Made by a program: the position numbers and the translations under genes
The notes under the pieces: generated by a model
Told to the model about the DNA's origin: nothing
The model's database searches: none
The model's input: the letters and a program-made list of their open reading frames with translations, nothing else
Origin: Streptomyces sp. GSL17-111
GTDB taxonomy: Bacteria > Actinomycetota > Actinomycetes > Streptomycetales > Streptomycetaceae
Direction: 5' to 3'
DNA: 64,000 nucleotides
NCBI RefSeq assembly: GCF_037911585.1
Contig: NZ_JBAJNS010000001.1
Location: 5,491,001 to 5,555,000, forward strand
Shown: one piece after another, positions 1 to 7,869 of the stretch
Numbering within the stretch: position 1 is the first letter of the stretch
Layout: every line of letters begins with the position of its first letter

Positions 1-144
1 CTGTACGCCGTCTGGGACGAGGTGCGGGCCTCGGGCCTGTCCACCGGGCCGCACGCCTCCACGCTGCTCGGCATCGCGCGCCTCGGCTACCCCGGGCAGT
101 TGGTGGAGATCACCGCCGTGGCGACGGTGCCTGAGCGGCCCTGA
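1..144 (+). CDS. RidA/YjgF-family protein (C-terminal end only)
   Basis: The reading frame is open from the window edge and ends at TGA 142-144, giving the last 47 residues of a protein. The ending, Gly-Pro-His-Ala-Ser-Thr followed by a Leu-rich strand and 'LVEITAVATV', matches the C-terminal strand of RidA (YjgF/YER057c) enamine/imine deaminases, which hydrolyse reactive 2-aminoacrylate. The start and most of the trimer-interface residues lie outside the window, so the family call rests on this tail alone. Confidence 0.6.
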   Translation: MYAVWDEVRASGLSTGPHASTLLGIARLGYPGQLVEITAVATVPERP

Positions 145-171
145 GCCGGGGCGTCGCTCGGGCGGGGGGCG

Positions 172-783
172 CTACGGCGCGGCCGGGTCCGGCGGCCCGG
201 GCGGCAGCGGCGGCAGGGGCAGGGGGAGGCCCGGCAGCCCGTCCACGCTCGTGGGGACGTCCGGTTTCTTGCGGAAGTAGGCGTCCAGCGTCTCGTCCGT
301 CTCCCGCTCGAACCGGGAGCGGTGCAGGGACCGGTCCTCGTCGTACGTCATGAACGGCACGGCGTACCCGCAGGTGTCGCGGATGTGCTCGGCGGCGACG
401 ACGATCACGGCGCGCAGGCCGTGCCGGGCGCCGTCGGCGTGCGGGAAGTGGGCGAGCAGCCCGGGGAAGCGGGGGTCGTCCCGGAAGACGGGCTCGCCGC
501 GCCCGTGGACGCGGACGATGTTCGGCGGGCCGGTGAACGCGCACCACATCAGCGTGATCCGGCCGTTCTCGCGCAGATGGGCGATGGTCTCGGCGTTGCT
601 GCCCGCGTAGTCGAGGTAGGCGACGGTGTGGGCGTCCAGGACGGCGAGCGAACCGCGCAGGCCCTTGGGGGAGAGGTTGACCGTGCCGTCGGCGGCGAGT
701 GGTGCGGTGGCGGTGAAGAAGACGGGCTGCTCCTCGATGAACGCCCGCAGCCTGCCCTCGATCCGTTCGTGGCGTTGACCCAT
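172..783 (-). CDS. Pyridoxamine 5'-phosphate oxidase-fold family protein
   Basis: A 203-residue protein of the split-barrel PPOX-like superfamily. The N-terminal part (about residues 5-110) shows the usual family pattern: an 'FIEEQPVFFTATAP' strand, then 'VNLSPKG', 'DYAGSNAETIAHLREN' and 'NIVRVHGRGE', as in flavin- or F420-binding PPOX-like enzymes. The C-terminus is Pro-rich and probably unstructured. The start is uncertain: ATG 783 is preferred because related proteins begin MG-x-x-x-E-x-I, but an in-frame ATG at 792 exists and neither has a Shine-Dalgarno. It is transcribed away from argG. The substrate cannot be inferred. Confidence 0.8.
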   Translation of the reverse strand: MGQRHERIEGRLRAFIEEQPVFFTATAPLAADGTVNLSPKGLRGSLAVLDAHTVAYLDYAGSNAETIAHLRENGRITLMWCAFTGPPNIVRVHGRGEPVFRDDPRFPGLLAHFPHADGARHGLRAVIVVAAEHIRDTCGYAVPFMTYDEDRSLHRSRFERETDETLDAYFRKKPDVPTSVDGLPGLPLPLPPLPPGPPDPAAP

Positions 784-883
784 GGAGCACATTCAACAGC
801 GTCCGAATCGGCCGGCACCACCGAAAAAGGCGGCAAGGAACCCCGCTTTACCCCGGGTCCGAGCGCGCCAAACCACGACCGCG

Positions 884-917
884 TTGACGAACCATGCGGA
901 GGGATGCATACTTATGC
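884..917 (+). promoter_or_regulatory. argG promoter with overlapping ARG-box-like operator
   Basis: A TTGACG element lies at 884-889. A -10-like 'CATACT/TACTTA' follows at 907-914, a spacing of 17-19 nt. The palindromic sequence ATGCATACTTATGC at 904-917 covers the -10. It resembles the ArgR/AhrC arginine box (half-sites of the TGCAT type), so arginine-bound ArgR could block RNA polymerase directly. The Shine-Dalgarno AGGAGA (938-943) and the GTG start of argG follow. ArgR binding is inferred, not shown. Confidence 0.6.
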
Positions 918-948
918 CAGTCGCCGTATGGATCGTTAGGAGAACCCC

Positions 949-2145
949 GTGACCGAGCGCGTCGTACTCGCCTACTCCGGCGGCCTGGACACCTCCGTCT
1001 GTATCGGATGGATCGCGGAGGAGACCGGGGCCGAGGTCATCGCCGTCGCCGTGGACGTCGGCCAGGGCGGGGAGGACCTGGACGTCATCCGCAAGCGCGC
1101 GCTCGCCTGCGGGGCGGTCGAGGCCGAGGTCGCGGACGCCAAGGACGAGTTCGCCGACGAGTACTGCCTGCCGGCGGTGAAGGCCAACGCCCTCTACATG
1201 GACCGGTACCCCCTCGTCTCCGCCCTCTCCCGGCCCGTCATCGTCAAGCACCTGGTGGCCGCCGCGAAGAAGCACGGCGCCACCACCGTCGCCCACGGGT
1301 GCACCGGCAAGGGCAACGACCAGGTGCGGTTCGAGGCCGGCATCTCCTCCCTCGCTCCCGACCTCACCTGCATCGCCCCCGTCCGGGACTACGCGATGAC
1401 CCGGGACAAGGCGATCGCCTTCTGCGAGGAGAAGAACCTCCCGATCGCGACGACCAAGAAGTCCCCGTACTCGATCGACCAGAACGTCTTCGGCCGGGCC
1501 GTGGAGACCGGCTTCCTGGAGGACATCTGGAACGCCCCGATCGAGGACGTCTACGAGTACACGGAGAACCCGGCCGCCGCCCGGGAGGCCGACGAGGTGG
1601 TCATCACCTTCAAGGAGGGCGTCCCCGTCGCCCTGGACGGCAAGCCCGTCACCGTCCTCCAGGCCGTCCAGCAGCTCAACGAGCGGGCCGGTGCGCAGGG
1701 GATCGGCCGGATCGACATGGTCGAGGACCGGCTGGTGGGCATCAAGTCCCGTGAGGTCTACGAGGCGCCCGGCGCCATCGCGCTGATCACCGCCCACCAG
1801 GAGCTGGAGAACGTCACCGTCGAGCGGGAGCTGGCGCGCTACAAGCGGCAGGTCGAGCAGCGGTGGGGCGAGCTGGTCTACGACGGCCTGTGGTTCTCCC
1901 CGCTCAAGCGGGCGCTGGACGGCTTCATCGACGAGGCCAACGCCCACGTCAGCGGTGACATCCGGATGACGCTGCACGGCGGCCGGGCCGTCGTCACCGG
2001 ACGGCGCTCCGAGGCGTCGCTGTACGACTTCAACCTCGCCACCTACGACTCCGGCGACACCTTCGACCAGTCGCTGTCCAAGGGCTTCATCGAGCTCTTC
2101 GGCATGTCGAGCAAGATCGCCGCGAAGCGGGACCTCGCGCAGTAA
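949..2145 (+). CDS. argG: Argininosuccinate synthase
   Basis: 398 residues, the usual length for the family. The enzyme joins citrulline and aspartate with ATP cleavage to AMP and PPi, the penultimate step of arginine synthesis in the cytosol. The N-type ATP pyrophosphatase P-loop 'AYSGGLDTS' is at residues 8-16 and the second family signature 'GCTGKGNDQ' is near 116-124. The GTG start has an AGGAGA Shine-Dalgarno 5 nt upstream. An ARG-box-like palindrome overlaps the promoter, fitting arginine repression. A strong hairpin separates it from argH, so the two adjacent genes may be transcribed partly independently. Confidence 0.98.
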   Translation: MTERVVLAYSGGLDTSVCIGWIAEETGAEVIAVAVDVGQGGEDLDVIRKRALACGAVEAEVADAKDEFADEYCLPAVKANALYMDRYPLVSALSRPVIVKHLVAAAKKHGATTVAHGCTGKGNDQVRFEAGISSLAPDLTCIAPVRDYAMTRDKAIAFCEEKNLPIATTKKSPYSIDQNVFGRAVETGFLEDIWNAPIEDVYEYTENPAAAREADEVVITFKEGVPVALDGKPVTVLQAVQQLNERAGAQGIGRIDMVEDRLVGIKSREVYEAPGAIALITAHQELENVTVERELARYKRQVEQRWGELVYDGLWFSPLKRALDGFIDEANAHVSGDIRMTLHGGRAVVTGRRSEASLYDFNLATYDSGDTFDQSLSKGFIELFGMSSKIAAKRDLAQ

Positions 2146-2173
2146 CCTGCGCCCGTACCACCACAGGCGACCT

Positions 2174-2211
2174 CCGCCGCCCCGCCCTCCGACGGGCGGG
2201 GCGGCGGCTTT
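2174..2211 (+). terminator. Hairpin terminator/attenuator between argG and argH
   Basis: A 14-bp GC-only perfect stem (2174-2187 with 2194-2207) with a 6-nt loop, followed by TTT. It lies 29 nt after the argG stop and 33 nt before argH, so it may reduce read-through into argH. Confidence 0.75.
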
Positions 2212-2243
2212 CACGAGCACGCACGAGTAGGAGCACCCAAGCG

Positions 2244-3686
2244 ATGACCAACGGAATCGAGCAGGCCGAGGGCGGCGACGTGCGGCTGTGGGGCGGACGC
2301 TTCGCGGACGGCCCCTCCGAGGCGCTGGCCAGGCTCAGCGCCTCCGTGCACTTCGACTGGCGGCTCGCGCCCTACGACATCGCCGGCTCCCGGGCCCACG
2401 CCCGGGTGCTCCACACCGCCGGACTGCTCACGGCCGAGGAGCTGGAACGCATGCTGGCCGGCCTGGACCGGCTGGAGGCGGACGTCGCCGACGGCTCGTT
2501 CACCGGGACGATCGCCGACGAGGACGTGCACACCGCGCTGGAACGCGGCCTGCTGGAGCGGCTCGGCCCCGACCTCGGCGGCAAGCTGCGCGCCGGGCGC
2601 TCCCGCAACGACCAGGTCGCCACGCTCTTCCGCATGTACCTGCGCGACCACGCCCGGATCATCGGCGGGCTGATCACCGACCTGCAGGAGGCGCTGACCG
2701 GACTCGCCGAGGCGCACCCGGACGTCGCGATGCCCGGGCGCACCCACCTCCAGCACGCGCAGCCGGTGCTCTTCGCCCACCACGTGCTCGCCCACGTCCA
2801 GGCGCTCGGCCGGAACGCCGAGCGGCTGCGCCAGTGGGACGCCCGCACCGCCGTCTCGCCCTACGGCTCCGGCGCTCTGGCCGGTTCCTCCCTCGGGCTC
2901 GACCCGGAGGCCGTCGCGGCCGACCTCGGTTTCGAGCACGGCTCGGCCGCCAACTCCATCGACGGCACGGCCTCCCGCGACTTCGTCGCCGAGTTCGCCT
3001 TCATCACCGCGATGATCGGGGTCGACCTCTCCCGGATCGCCGAGGAGATCATCATCTGGAACACGAAGGAGTTCTCCTTCGTGACCCTGCACGACGCCTT
3101 CTCGACCGGTTCGTCGATCATGCCGCAGAAGAAGAACCCCGACATCGCGGAGCTCGCGCGGGGCAAGTCGGGCCGGCTCATCGGCAACCTGACGGGCCTG
3201 CTGGCCACGCTGAAGGCCCTGCCGCTCGCCTACAACCGCGACCTCCAGGAGGACAAGGAGCCCGTCTTCGACTCCTGCGACCAGCTGGAGGTCCTGCTGC
3301 CCGCCTTCACCGGCATGATGGCCACCCTGACCGTCAACCGGGAGCGGATGGCGGAGCTGGCCCCGGCCGGCTTCTCGCTGGCGACCGACATCGCCGAGTG
3401 GCTGGTGAGGCAGGGCGTGCCCTTCCGCGTCGCCCACGAGGTGGCGGGGGCGTGCGTCAAGGAGTGCGAGCGCACCGGGATCGAGCTGGAGGAGCTGACC
3501 GACGAGCAGTTCGCCGCCATCTCCCCGCACCTGACGCCCGAGGTCCGCGGCGTCCTGAACGTGCCGGGCGCGCTCGCCTCCCGCAGCGGCCGGGGCGGCA
3601 CCGCCCCGGAGGCCGTCGCGGCGCAGCTCGCCGAGGTGAAGGCCGATCTGGTGAAGCAGCGGGAGTGGGCGAGCGCCAAGGGGTGA
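2244..3686 (+). CDS. argH: Argininosuccinate lyase
   Basis: 480 residues, full length for the fumarase/aspartase superfamily. It cleaves argininosuccinate to arginine and fumarate. The superfamily signature 'GSSIMPQKKNPD' lies at residues 289-300, carrying the catalytic serine loop and the fumarate-binding Lys/Asn. The N-terminal 'LWGGRF' motif is typical of bacterial ArgH. ATG 2244 follows an AGGAG about 10 nt upstream. Its position directly after argG completes the last two steps of arginine synthesis. Confidence 0.98.
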   Translation: MTNGIEQAEGGDVRLWGGRFADGPSEALARLSASVHFDWRLAPYDIAGSRAHARVLHTAGLLTAEELERMLAGLDRLEADVADGSFTGTIADEDVHTALERGLLERLGPDLGGKLRAGRSRNDQVATLFRMYLRDHARIIGGLITDLQEALTGLAEAHPDVAMPGRTHLQHAQPVLFAHHVLAHVQALGRNAERLRQWDARTAVSPYGSGALAGSSLGLDPEAVAADLGFEHGSAANSIDGTASRDFVAEFAFITAMIGVDLSRIAEEIIIWNTKEFSFVTLHDAFSTGSSIMPQKKNPDIAELARGKSGRLIGNLTGLLATLKALPLAYNRDLQEDKEPVFDSCDQLEVLLPAFTGMMATLTVNRERMAELAPAGFSLATDIAEWLVRQGVPFRVAHEVAGACVKECERTGIELEELTDEQFAAISPHLTPEVRGVLNVPGALASRSGRGGTAPEAVAAQLAEVKADLVKQREWASAKG

Positions 3687-3753
3687 GCACCCGCCGGTCT
3701 GGGTACGGTGGTCGTTTCCAGGACCGCCGCCCGGACCGTGCAGGGAGCCCGCG

Positions 3754-4725
3754 ATGCCGTTCGCCCGTCTGGCCACCGCGACCACACCCACCGCCCACAT
3801 CGGACTGGGACTGGCGGCCGTGGGCCGTCCCGGTTACCTCAACCTCGGCCGGGAGGCCGACCTCCCGGCCGAGCGCACCGTCGAGGCCCTGCGGGAGCGC
3901 ACGCACGAGCTGCTGGACGCCGCGTACGCGCAGGGGGTGCGCTACATCGACACGGCGCGGTCCTACGGCCGCGCCGAGGAGTTCCTCGGCTCCTGGCTGG
4001 AGGCCCACCCCGAGGCCGACGACCTGGTCGTCGGCAGCAAGTGGGGCTACGCCTACACCGCCAACTGGCGCACCCGGGCGGACGTGCACGAGGTCAAGGA
4101 GCACAGCCTGGCGATGTACGAGACGCAGCGCGCGGAGACCCGCGCCCTGCTCGGCGACCACCTCGACCTCTACCAGATCCACTCCCTGACGCCCGACAGC
4201 CCGGCCCTCACCGACACGGCCCTGCACGAGCACCTGGCGGGGCTCGCGGAGGAGGGCGTGTCGGTCGGCTTCTCCACCAGCGGCCCGGAGCAGGCCCGCG
4301 CCATCCGGGCGGCGCTGGAGGTGCGGGTCGCGGGGGAGCCGCTGTTCCGCTCGGTGCAGGCCACCTACAACCTGCTGGAGCCCTCCGCCGGCCCGGCGCT
4401 CGTCGAGGCCCACGACGCCGGGCTCACGGTGATCGTGAAGGAGGCGGTGGCCAACGGCCGGCTCGCCGGGGAGCAGGCGCCGCAGCCGTTGCGCCGGATC
4501 GCCGAGGAGCTGGGCGCGGGCTGCGACGCCGTCGCGCTGGCGGCCGTGCTGGGCCGCCCGTGGGCGTTCGTCGCCCTCTCCGGCGCCGCCACCGCCGAGC
4601 AGCTGTTCACCAATCTGCACGCCGTCACCGTCGAGCTCGGCGAGGAGCACACCGAGGCGCTCGCCGAGCTCATCGAGGAGCCGGAGGCGTACTGGCGCCG
4701 CCGTGCCGAGCTGCCCTGGAGCTGA
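3754..4725 (+). CDS. Aldo/keto reductase family oxidoreductase
   Basis: 323 residues with the aldo/keto reductase (beta/alpha)8 fold. The catalytic tetrad can be placed: Asp66 and Tyr71 in 'IDTARSYG', Lys96 in 'VGSKWGY' and His143 in 'YQIHSL'. The C-terminal 'VALSGAATAEQL' segment matches the NADPH-phosphate-binding region. It starts at ATG 3754 with an AGGGAG 7-8 nt upstream, 67 nt after argH and on the same strand. The physiological carbonyl substrate is unknown. The divergence from better-known AKRs (no 'GxGTWG' start) suggests an actinobacterial subfamily. Confidence 0.9.
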   Translation: MPFARLATATTPTAHIGLGLAAVGRPGYLNLGREADLPAERTVEALRERTHELLDAAYAQGVRYIDTARSYGRAEEFLGSWLEAHPEADDLVVGSKWGYAYTANWRTRADVHEVKEHSLAMYETQRAETRALLGDHLDLYQIHSLTPDSPALTDTALHEHLAGLAEEGVSVGFSTSGPEQARAIRAALEVRVAGEPLFRSVQATYNLLEPSAGPALVEAHDAGLTVIVKEAVANGRLAGEQAPQPLRRIAEELGAGCDAVALAAVLGRPWAFVALSGAATAEQLFTNLHAVTVELGEEHTEALAELIEEPEAYWRRRAELPWS

Positions 4726-4766
4726 CCGCCACGGACACCGGACCGGCCGTCCCCGCTGCCACGGAG

Positions 4767-4824
4767 TGAGACGTCAGTGCCCCGGGTGAGACATGAATGT
4801 CTCATCTGCGCTACCGTTGTCTCA
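4767..4824 (+). promoter_or_regulatory. Nested palindromic operator and leaderless promoter of the TetR-MFS pair
   Basis: The core is TGAGACAT-GA-ATGTCTCA at 4787-4804. A further TGAGAC at 4767-4772 and a further GTCTCA at 4819-4824 lie 20 bp outside each core half-site. All four half-sites are symmetric about 4795.5. A -10-like TACCGT (4812-4817) lies 6 nt before the ATG at 4824, and there is no Shine-Dalgarno, which suggests a leaderless mRNA starting inside the operator. Autoregulation by the downstream TetR protein is inferred. Confidence 0.75.
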
Positions 4825-5375
4825 TGTCCGTCCCCCGTGAACAGATCCTGAAGGCCGCCGCCGAGCTGCTCTCCCGCCGCGCCACGGCGTCCATGGACGA
4901 GATCGCCCGCTCCGCCGGCATCAGCCGTGCCACGCTGCACCGGCACTTCGCCGGACGCGAGGCGCTCATCGTGGCCCTCGGCGACCTCGGGATCCGGCAG
5001 ATCGAGGAGAGGCTGGACGCCGCCCGCATCGACGAGGGCGATCCGGCCGACGCGCTGCGCCGGCTCATCGACGAGGCCACGCCCGTCGCCGGATTCCTGG
5101 CCTTCCTCTACGGCGAGAACCAGCTCTACGAGAGCGACCTGATGGACGCCGGGTGGGCGCGCGTCGACGCCCGGGTGGGCGCGCTCCTGCGGCGCGGCAG
5201 GGAGGAGGGCGTCCTGCGCGGCGACCTCTCCACCGCCTGGCTCGTCGACGCGCTGTTCGCCCTCGTCGCCGCCTCCGGCTGGAGCGTCCAGGACGGGCGG
5301 CTGGCGCCGAAGGACGCCTCCCGCGTGGTCGCCGAGCTCCTGCTCGGCGGCGCGCTGGAACGGGGGGCCCGATGA
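4824..5375 (+). CDS. TetR/AcrR-family transcriptional regulator
   Basis: 183 residues. An N-terminal TetR helix-turn-helix spans about residues 10-50 ('MDEIARSAGISRATLHRHFAGREAL'-like, with the family's R-x-T-L-H/Y-R-H-F recognition helix). A divergent ligand-binding domain follows to the C-terminus. The start at ATG 4824 is chosen because a -10 hexamer lies 6 nt upstream; an in-frame ATG at 4797 lies inside the operator palindrome. The stop overlaps the ATG of the MFS exporter (ATGA). This is the classic arrangement of a drug-responsive repressor controlling itself and an efflux pump. Confidence 0.92.
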   Translation: MSVPREQILKAAAELLSRRATASMDEIARSAGISRATLHRHFAGREALIVALGDLGIRQIEERLDAARIDEGDPADALRRLIDEATPVAGFLAFLYGENQLYESDLMDAGWARVDARVGALLRRGREEGVLRGDLSTAWLVDALFALVAASGWSVQDGRLAPKDASRVVAELLLGGALERGAR

Positions 5376-6922
5376 CCACGCGGACCACCGCCACCGCCCG
5401 GCCCGCGGGCGGGCGCGAAGCCGGCCCGGGGCGCTGGCTCGCCCTCGCCGTCCTCGCCCTCGCCGTGCTCCTCGTCGGCATCGACGCCACCGTGCTGGGG
5501 CTGGCGACGCCCTTCCTCAGCGAGGACCTGCGGCCCTCCGGCACCCAGCTGCTGTGGATCGGCGACGTCTACTCGTTCGTCATCGCCGGGCTGCTCGTCT
5601 CCATGGGCGGCCTCGGCGACCGCGTCGGCCGCAAGAGGCTGCTGCTCGCCGGTGCGGCGGCGTTCGGCGCCGTCTCCGTGCTCAACGCCTACGCGCACAG
5701 CCCGGAGGCGATGATCCTCTGGCGCGCTCTCCTCGGCGTCGCCGGGGCCACGCTCATGCCCGCCACGCTGGCGCTGATCCGCAACCTCTTCCACGACCCG
5801 CGCGAACGCAGCCTCGCGGTCGGCATCTGGGGCGCGATGGCCTCGGCCGGCGCGGCCGTCGGGCCCGTCGTCGGCGGCTTCCTGCTGGAGCACTTCTGGT
5901 GGGGCTCGGTCTTCCTCATCAACCTCCCGGTGATGGCCGTGCTCGTCGTGGTGGGCGCGAAGGTGCTGCCCGAGTCCAAGAACCCCGACCCCGGGCCGTG
6001 GGACCTGCCGAGCGTGGGTCTGTCGATGGTGGGGCTGGTCGGCGTCGTCTACGCGATCAAGGAGGCCGCCGCGCACGGCCCCGACCGGTACGCCGCCCTG
6101 GCCGGGGCGGTCGGCGCCCTCGCGCTGGCCGCCTTCGTCCGCCGTCAGCTCCGGCTGCCGTCCCCGCTGCTGGACATGCGCCTCTTCCGCAGGCGCGGGT
6201 TCTCCGGCGCGGTCCTCGCCGACCTGCTGACGATCCTGGGCCTGTCCGGGCTGATCTTCTTCCTCTCCCAGTTCCTCCAGATGGTGCAGGGCCGCTCGCC
6301 GCTCCAGGCGGGGCTCGCCGAACTGCCCGCCGCCCTGGGCGCGGTGGCCGCCGGACTGCTCGCCGGGCGGGTCGCCAGGGGCACCTCCGTGCGCGGTGCG
6401 GTCAGCGGCGGACTCGCCGCCGTCGGCCTGGCGCTGGGCGCCTGCGTGTGGCTGGACGCCACCACGGAGTACTGGCTGCTCGGGCCGGTCCTGCTGGTCG
6501 TCGGCATCGGGGCCGGCCTGGCGTTCACGGTGACGGCCGACGTCATCCTCTCCAGCGTGCCCGAGGAGGAGGCCGGGGCGGCCTCGGCCGTCTCGGAGAC
6601 GGCGTACGAGCTGGGGGCCGCGCTCGGCATCGCGCTGCTCGGCTCCGTGGTGACGGGCGTCTACCGGGACCTCGCCGTCCCCGCCGGTGTCCCGGACCAG
6701 GACGCCGCCGGGGCACGGGAGTCGCTGGGCGCGGCGGTGGAGACGGCGGGCACCCTGCCCGAGCCCGTGGGCGGCCGGCTGCTGTCGGCGGCGCAGGAGA
6801 GCTTCACCGAGGGGCTGCGAACCGCCGCCGGCGCCGGTTCGCTGGTGCTGCTCACGGCGGCGGCCGCCGCCTGGTGGCTGCTGCGCGGCCAGCGCCTGGG
6901 CGAGGTCCCCGAGCCCGGGTGA
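5372..6922 (+). CDS. MFS multidrug exporter, DHA2 (14-TMS, QacA/SmvA-like) family
   Basis: 516 residues, typical for 14-helix DHA2 proton-drug antiporters. Motif D1/'DATVLGLATP' in the first helix, motif A 'GGLGDRVGRKRLLL' between helices 2 and 3, and motif C-like 'GAAVGPVVGGFLL' in helix 5 are visible. A long extracytoplasmic loop precedes the last helix ('PVGGRLLSAAQESFTEG'). The ATG overlaps the TetR stop codon, so the pair is translationally coupled. Probably exports cationic or hydrophobic toxic compounds; the substrate cannot be read from sequence. Confidence 0.92.
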   Translation: MTTRTTATARPAGGREAGPGRWLALAVLALAVLLVGIDATVLGLATPFLSEDLRPSGTQLLWIGDVYSFVIAGLLVSMGGLGDRVGRKRLLLAGAAAFGAVSVLNAYAHSPEAMILWRALLGVAGATLMPATLALIRNLFHDPRERSLAVGIWGAMASAGAAVGPVVGGFLLEHFWWGSVFLINLPVMAVLVVVGAKVLPESKNPDPGPWDLPSVGLSMVGLVGVVYAIKEAAAHGPDRYAALAGAVGALALAAFVRRQLRLPSPLLDMRLFRRRGFSGAVLADLLTILGLSGLIFFLSQFLQMVQGRSPLQAGLAELPAALGAVAAGLLAGRVARGTSVRGAVSGGLAAVGLALGACVWLDATTEYWLLGPVLLVVGIGAGLAFTVTADVILSSVPEEEAGAASAVSETAYELGAALGIALLGSVVTGVYRDLAVPAGVPDQDAAGARESLGAAVETAGTLPEPVGGRLLSAAQESFTEGLRTAAGAGSLVLLTAAAAAWWLLRGQRLGEVPEPG

Positions 6923-6931
6923 CGCGGCGGT

Positions 6932-7612
6932 TCAGGCCGCCTTGGCCTTCGTCGCGTAGATGTCGACGTACTCCTGGCCGGACAGGCGCATGACCTCGCT
7001 CATGACCTCGTCCGTCACCGCGCGCAGCACGTAGCGGTCGCGGTCCATGCCCTCGTAGCGGGAGAAGTCCAGCGGCTCGCCGAACCGCACGGTGATCCGC
7101 AGCCCGGGGCCGACGCGGGGCAGGCCGCGGCCGCCCGGCTGCACCCGGTCGGTGCCGATCATCGCGAACGGCACGACCGGGGCGCCCGTCATCAGCGCCA
7201 GCCGGGCGATGCCCGTCCGGCCCCGGTAGAGGCGGCCGTCGGGGGAGCGGGTGCCCTCGGGGTAGATGCCGAAGACGTTGCCCTGCTCCAGCACCCGGCG
7301 GCCCGTCATCAGCGCCGCCACGCCGCCCCGGCCGCCGTCCCGGTCGACGGGGATCATGCCGCAGCCGGTGAAGAACCACGCCATCAGCCGACCCTTGAGG
7401 CTCGTGCCGGTGACGTACTCGTCCTTGCCGATGAAGAACACCTGCCGCTCGGTGACCAGTGGCAGGATCATCGAGTCGATGAACGTCAGGTGGTTGCCCG
7501 CGAGGATCACCGGACCCGTGCCCGGGATGCGGTCGGCGCCCTCGATCCGAGGGCGGAAGAACAGGCGCAGGAACGGTCCGAGTACCGCCCGGATCAGGAC
7601 GAAACGGCGCAT
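6932..7612 (-). CDS. Lysophospholipid (1-acylglycerol-3-phosphate) acyltransferase family
   Basis: 226 residues, PlsC family. The H(X4)D catalytic motif appears as 'NHLTFID' and the second acyltransferase block as 'YPEGTRSPDGRLYRG', which binds the glycerol phosphate. A hydrophobic N-terminal segment suggests membrane association. The start at ATG 7612 has GGAGG about 11 nt upstream; a longer frame back to 7687 is Arg-rich and unlike the family. It converges on the MFS gene. Role: acyl transfer from acyl-CoA/ACP to a lysolipid, most probably lysophosphatidate. Confidence 0.88.
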   Translation of the reverse strand: MRRFVLIRAVLGPFLRLFFRPRIEGADRIPGTGPVILAGNHLTFIDSMILPLVTERQVFFIGKDEYVTGTSLKGRLMAWFFTGCGMIPVDRDGGRGGVAALMTGRRVLEQGNVFGIYPEGTRSPDGRLYRGRTGIARLALMTGAPVVPFAMIGTDRVQPGGRGLPRVGPGLRITVRFGEPLDFSRYEGMDRDRYVLRAVTDEVMSEVMRLSGQEYVDIYATKAKAA

Positions 7613-7869
7613 CACGGGTTCAGCCTCCGGTGGTGGGATCTGTCTGCGCCGCCGGGCGCGTTCACGACGATAACGGGCGCCGGACACTCACGAACCACCG
7701 GGTAACCCGCGCCACCGCACCCGTCGACGGTGGCGTCCCGGTGTTTCCGCCGTGTTCCGCACGCCGTCTCCCACCGGACACCACCCCGCGTCTACGCTTC
7801 GGCGCGTCATCTGCCGGGAACGGGGGCGGGGTTCGCCGTGCGTGCTCCCCGCGCCACCGAGGAGGTTCC

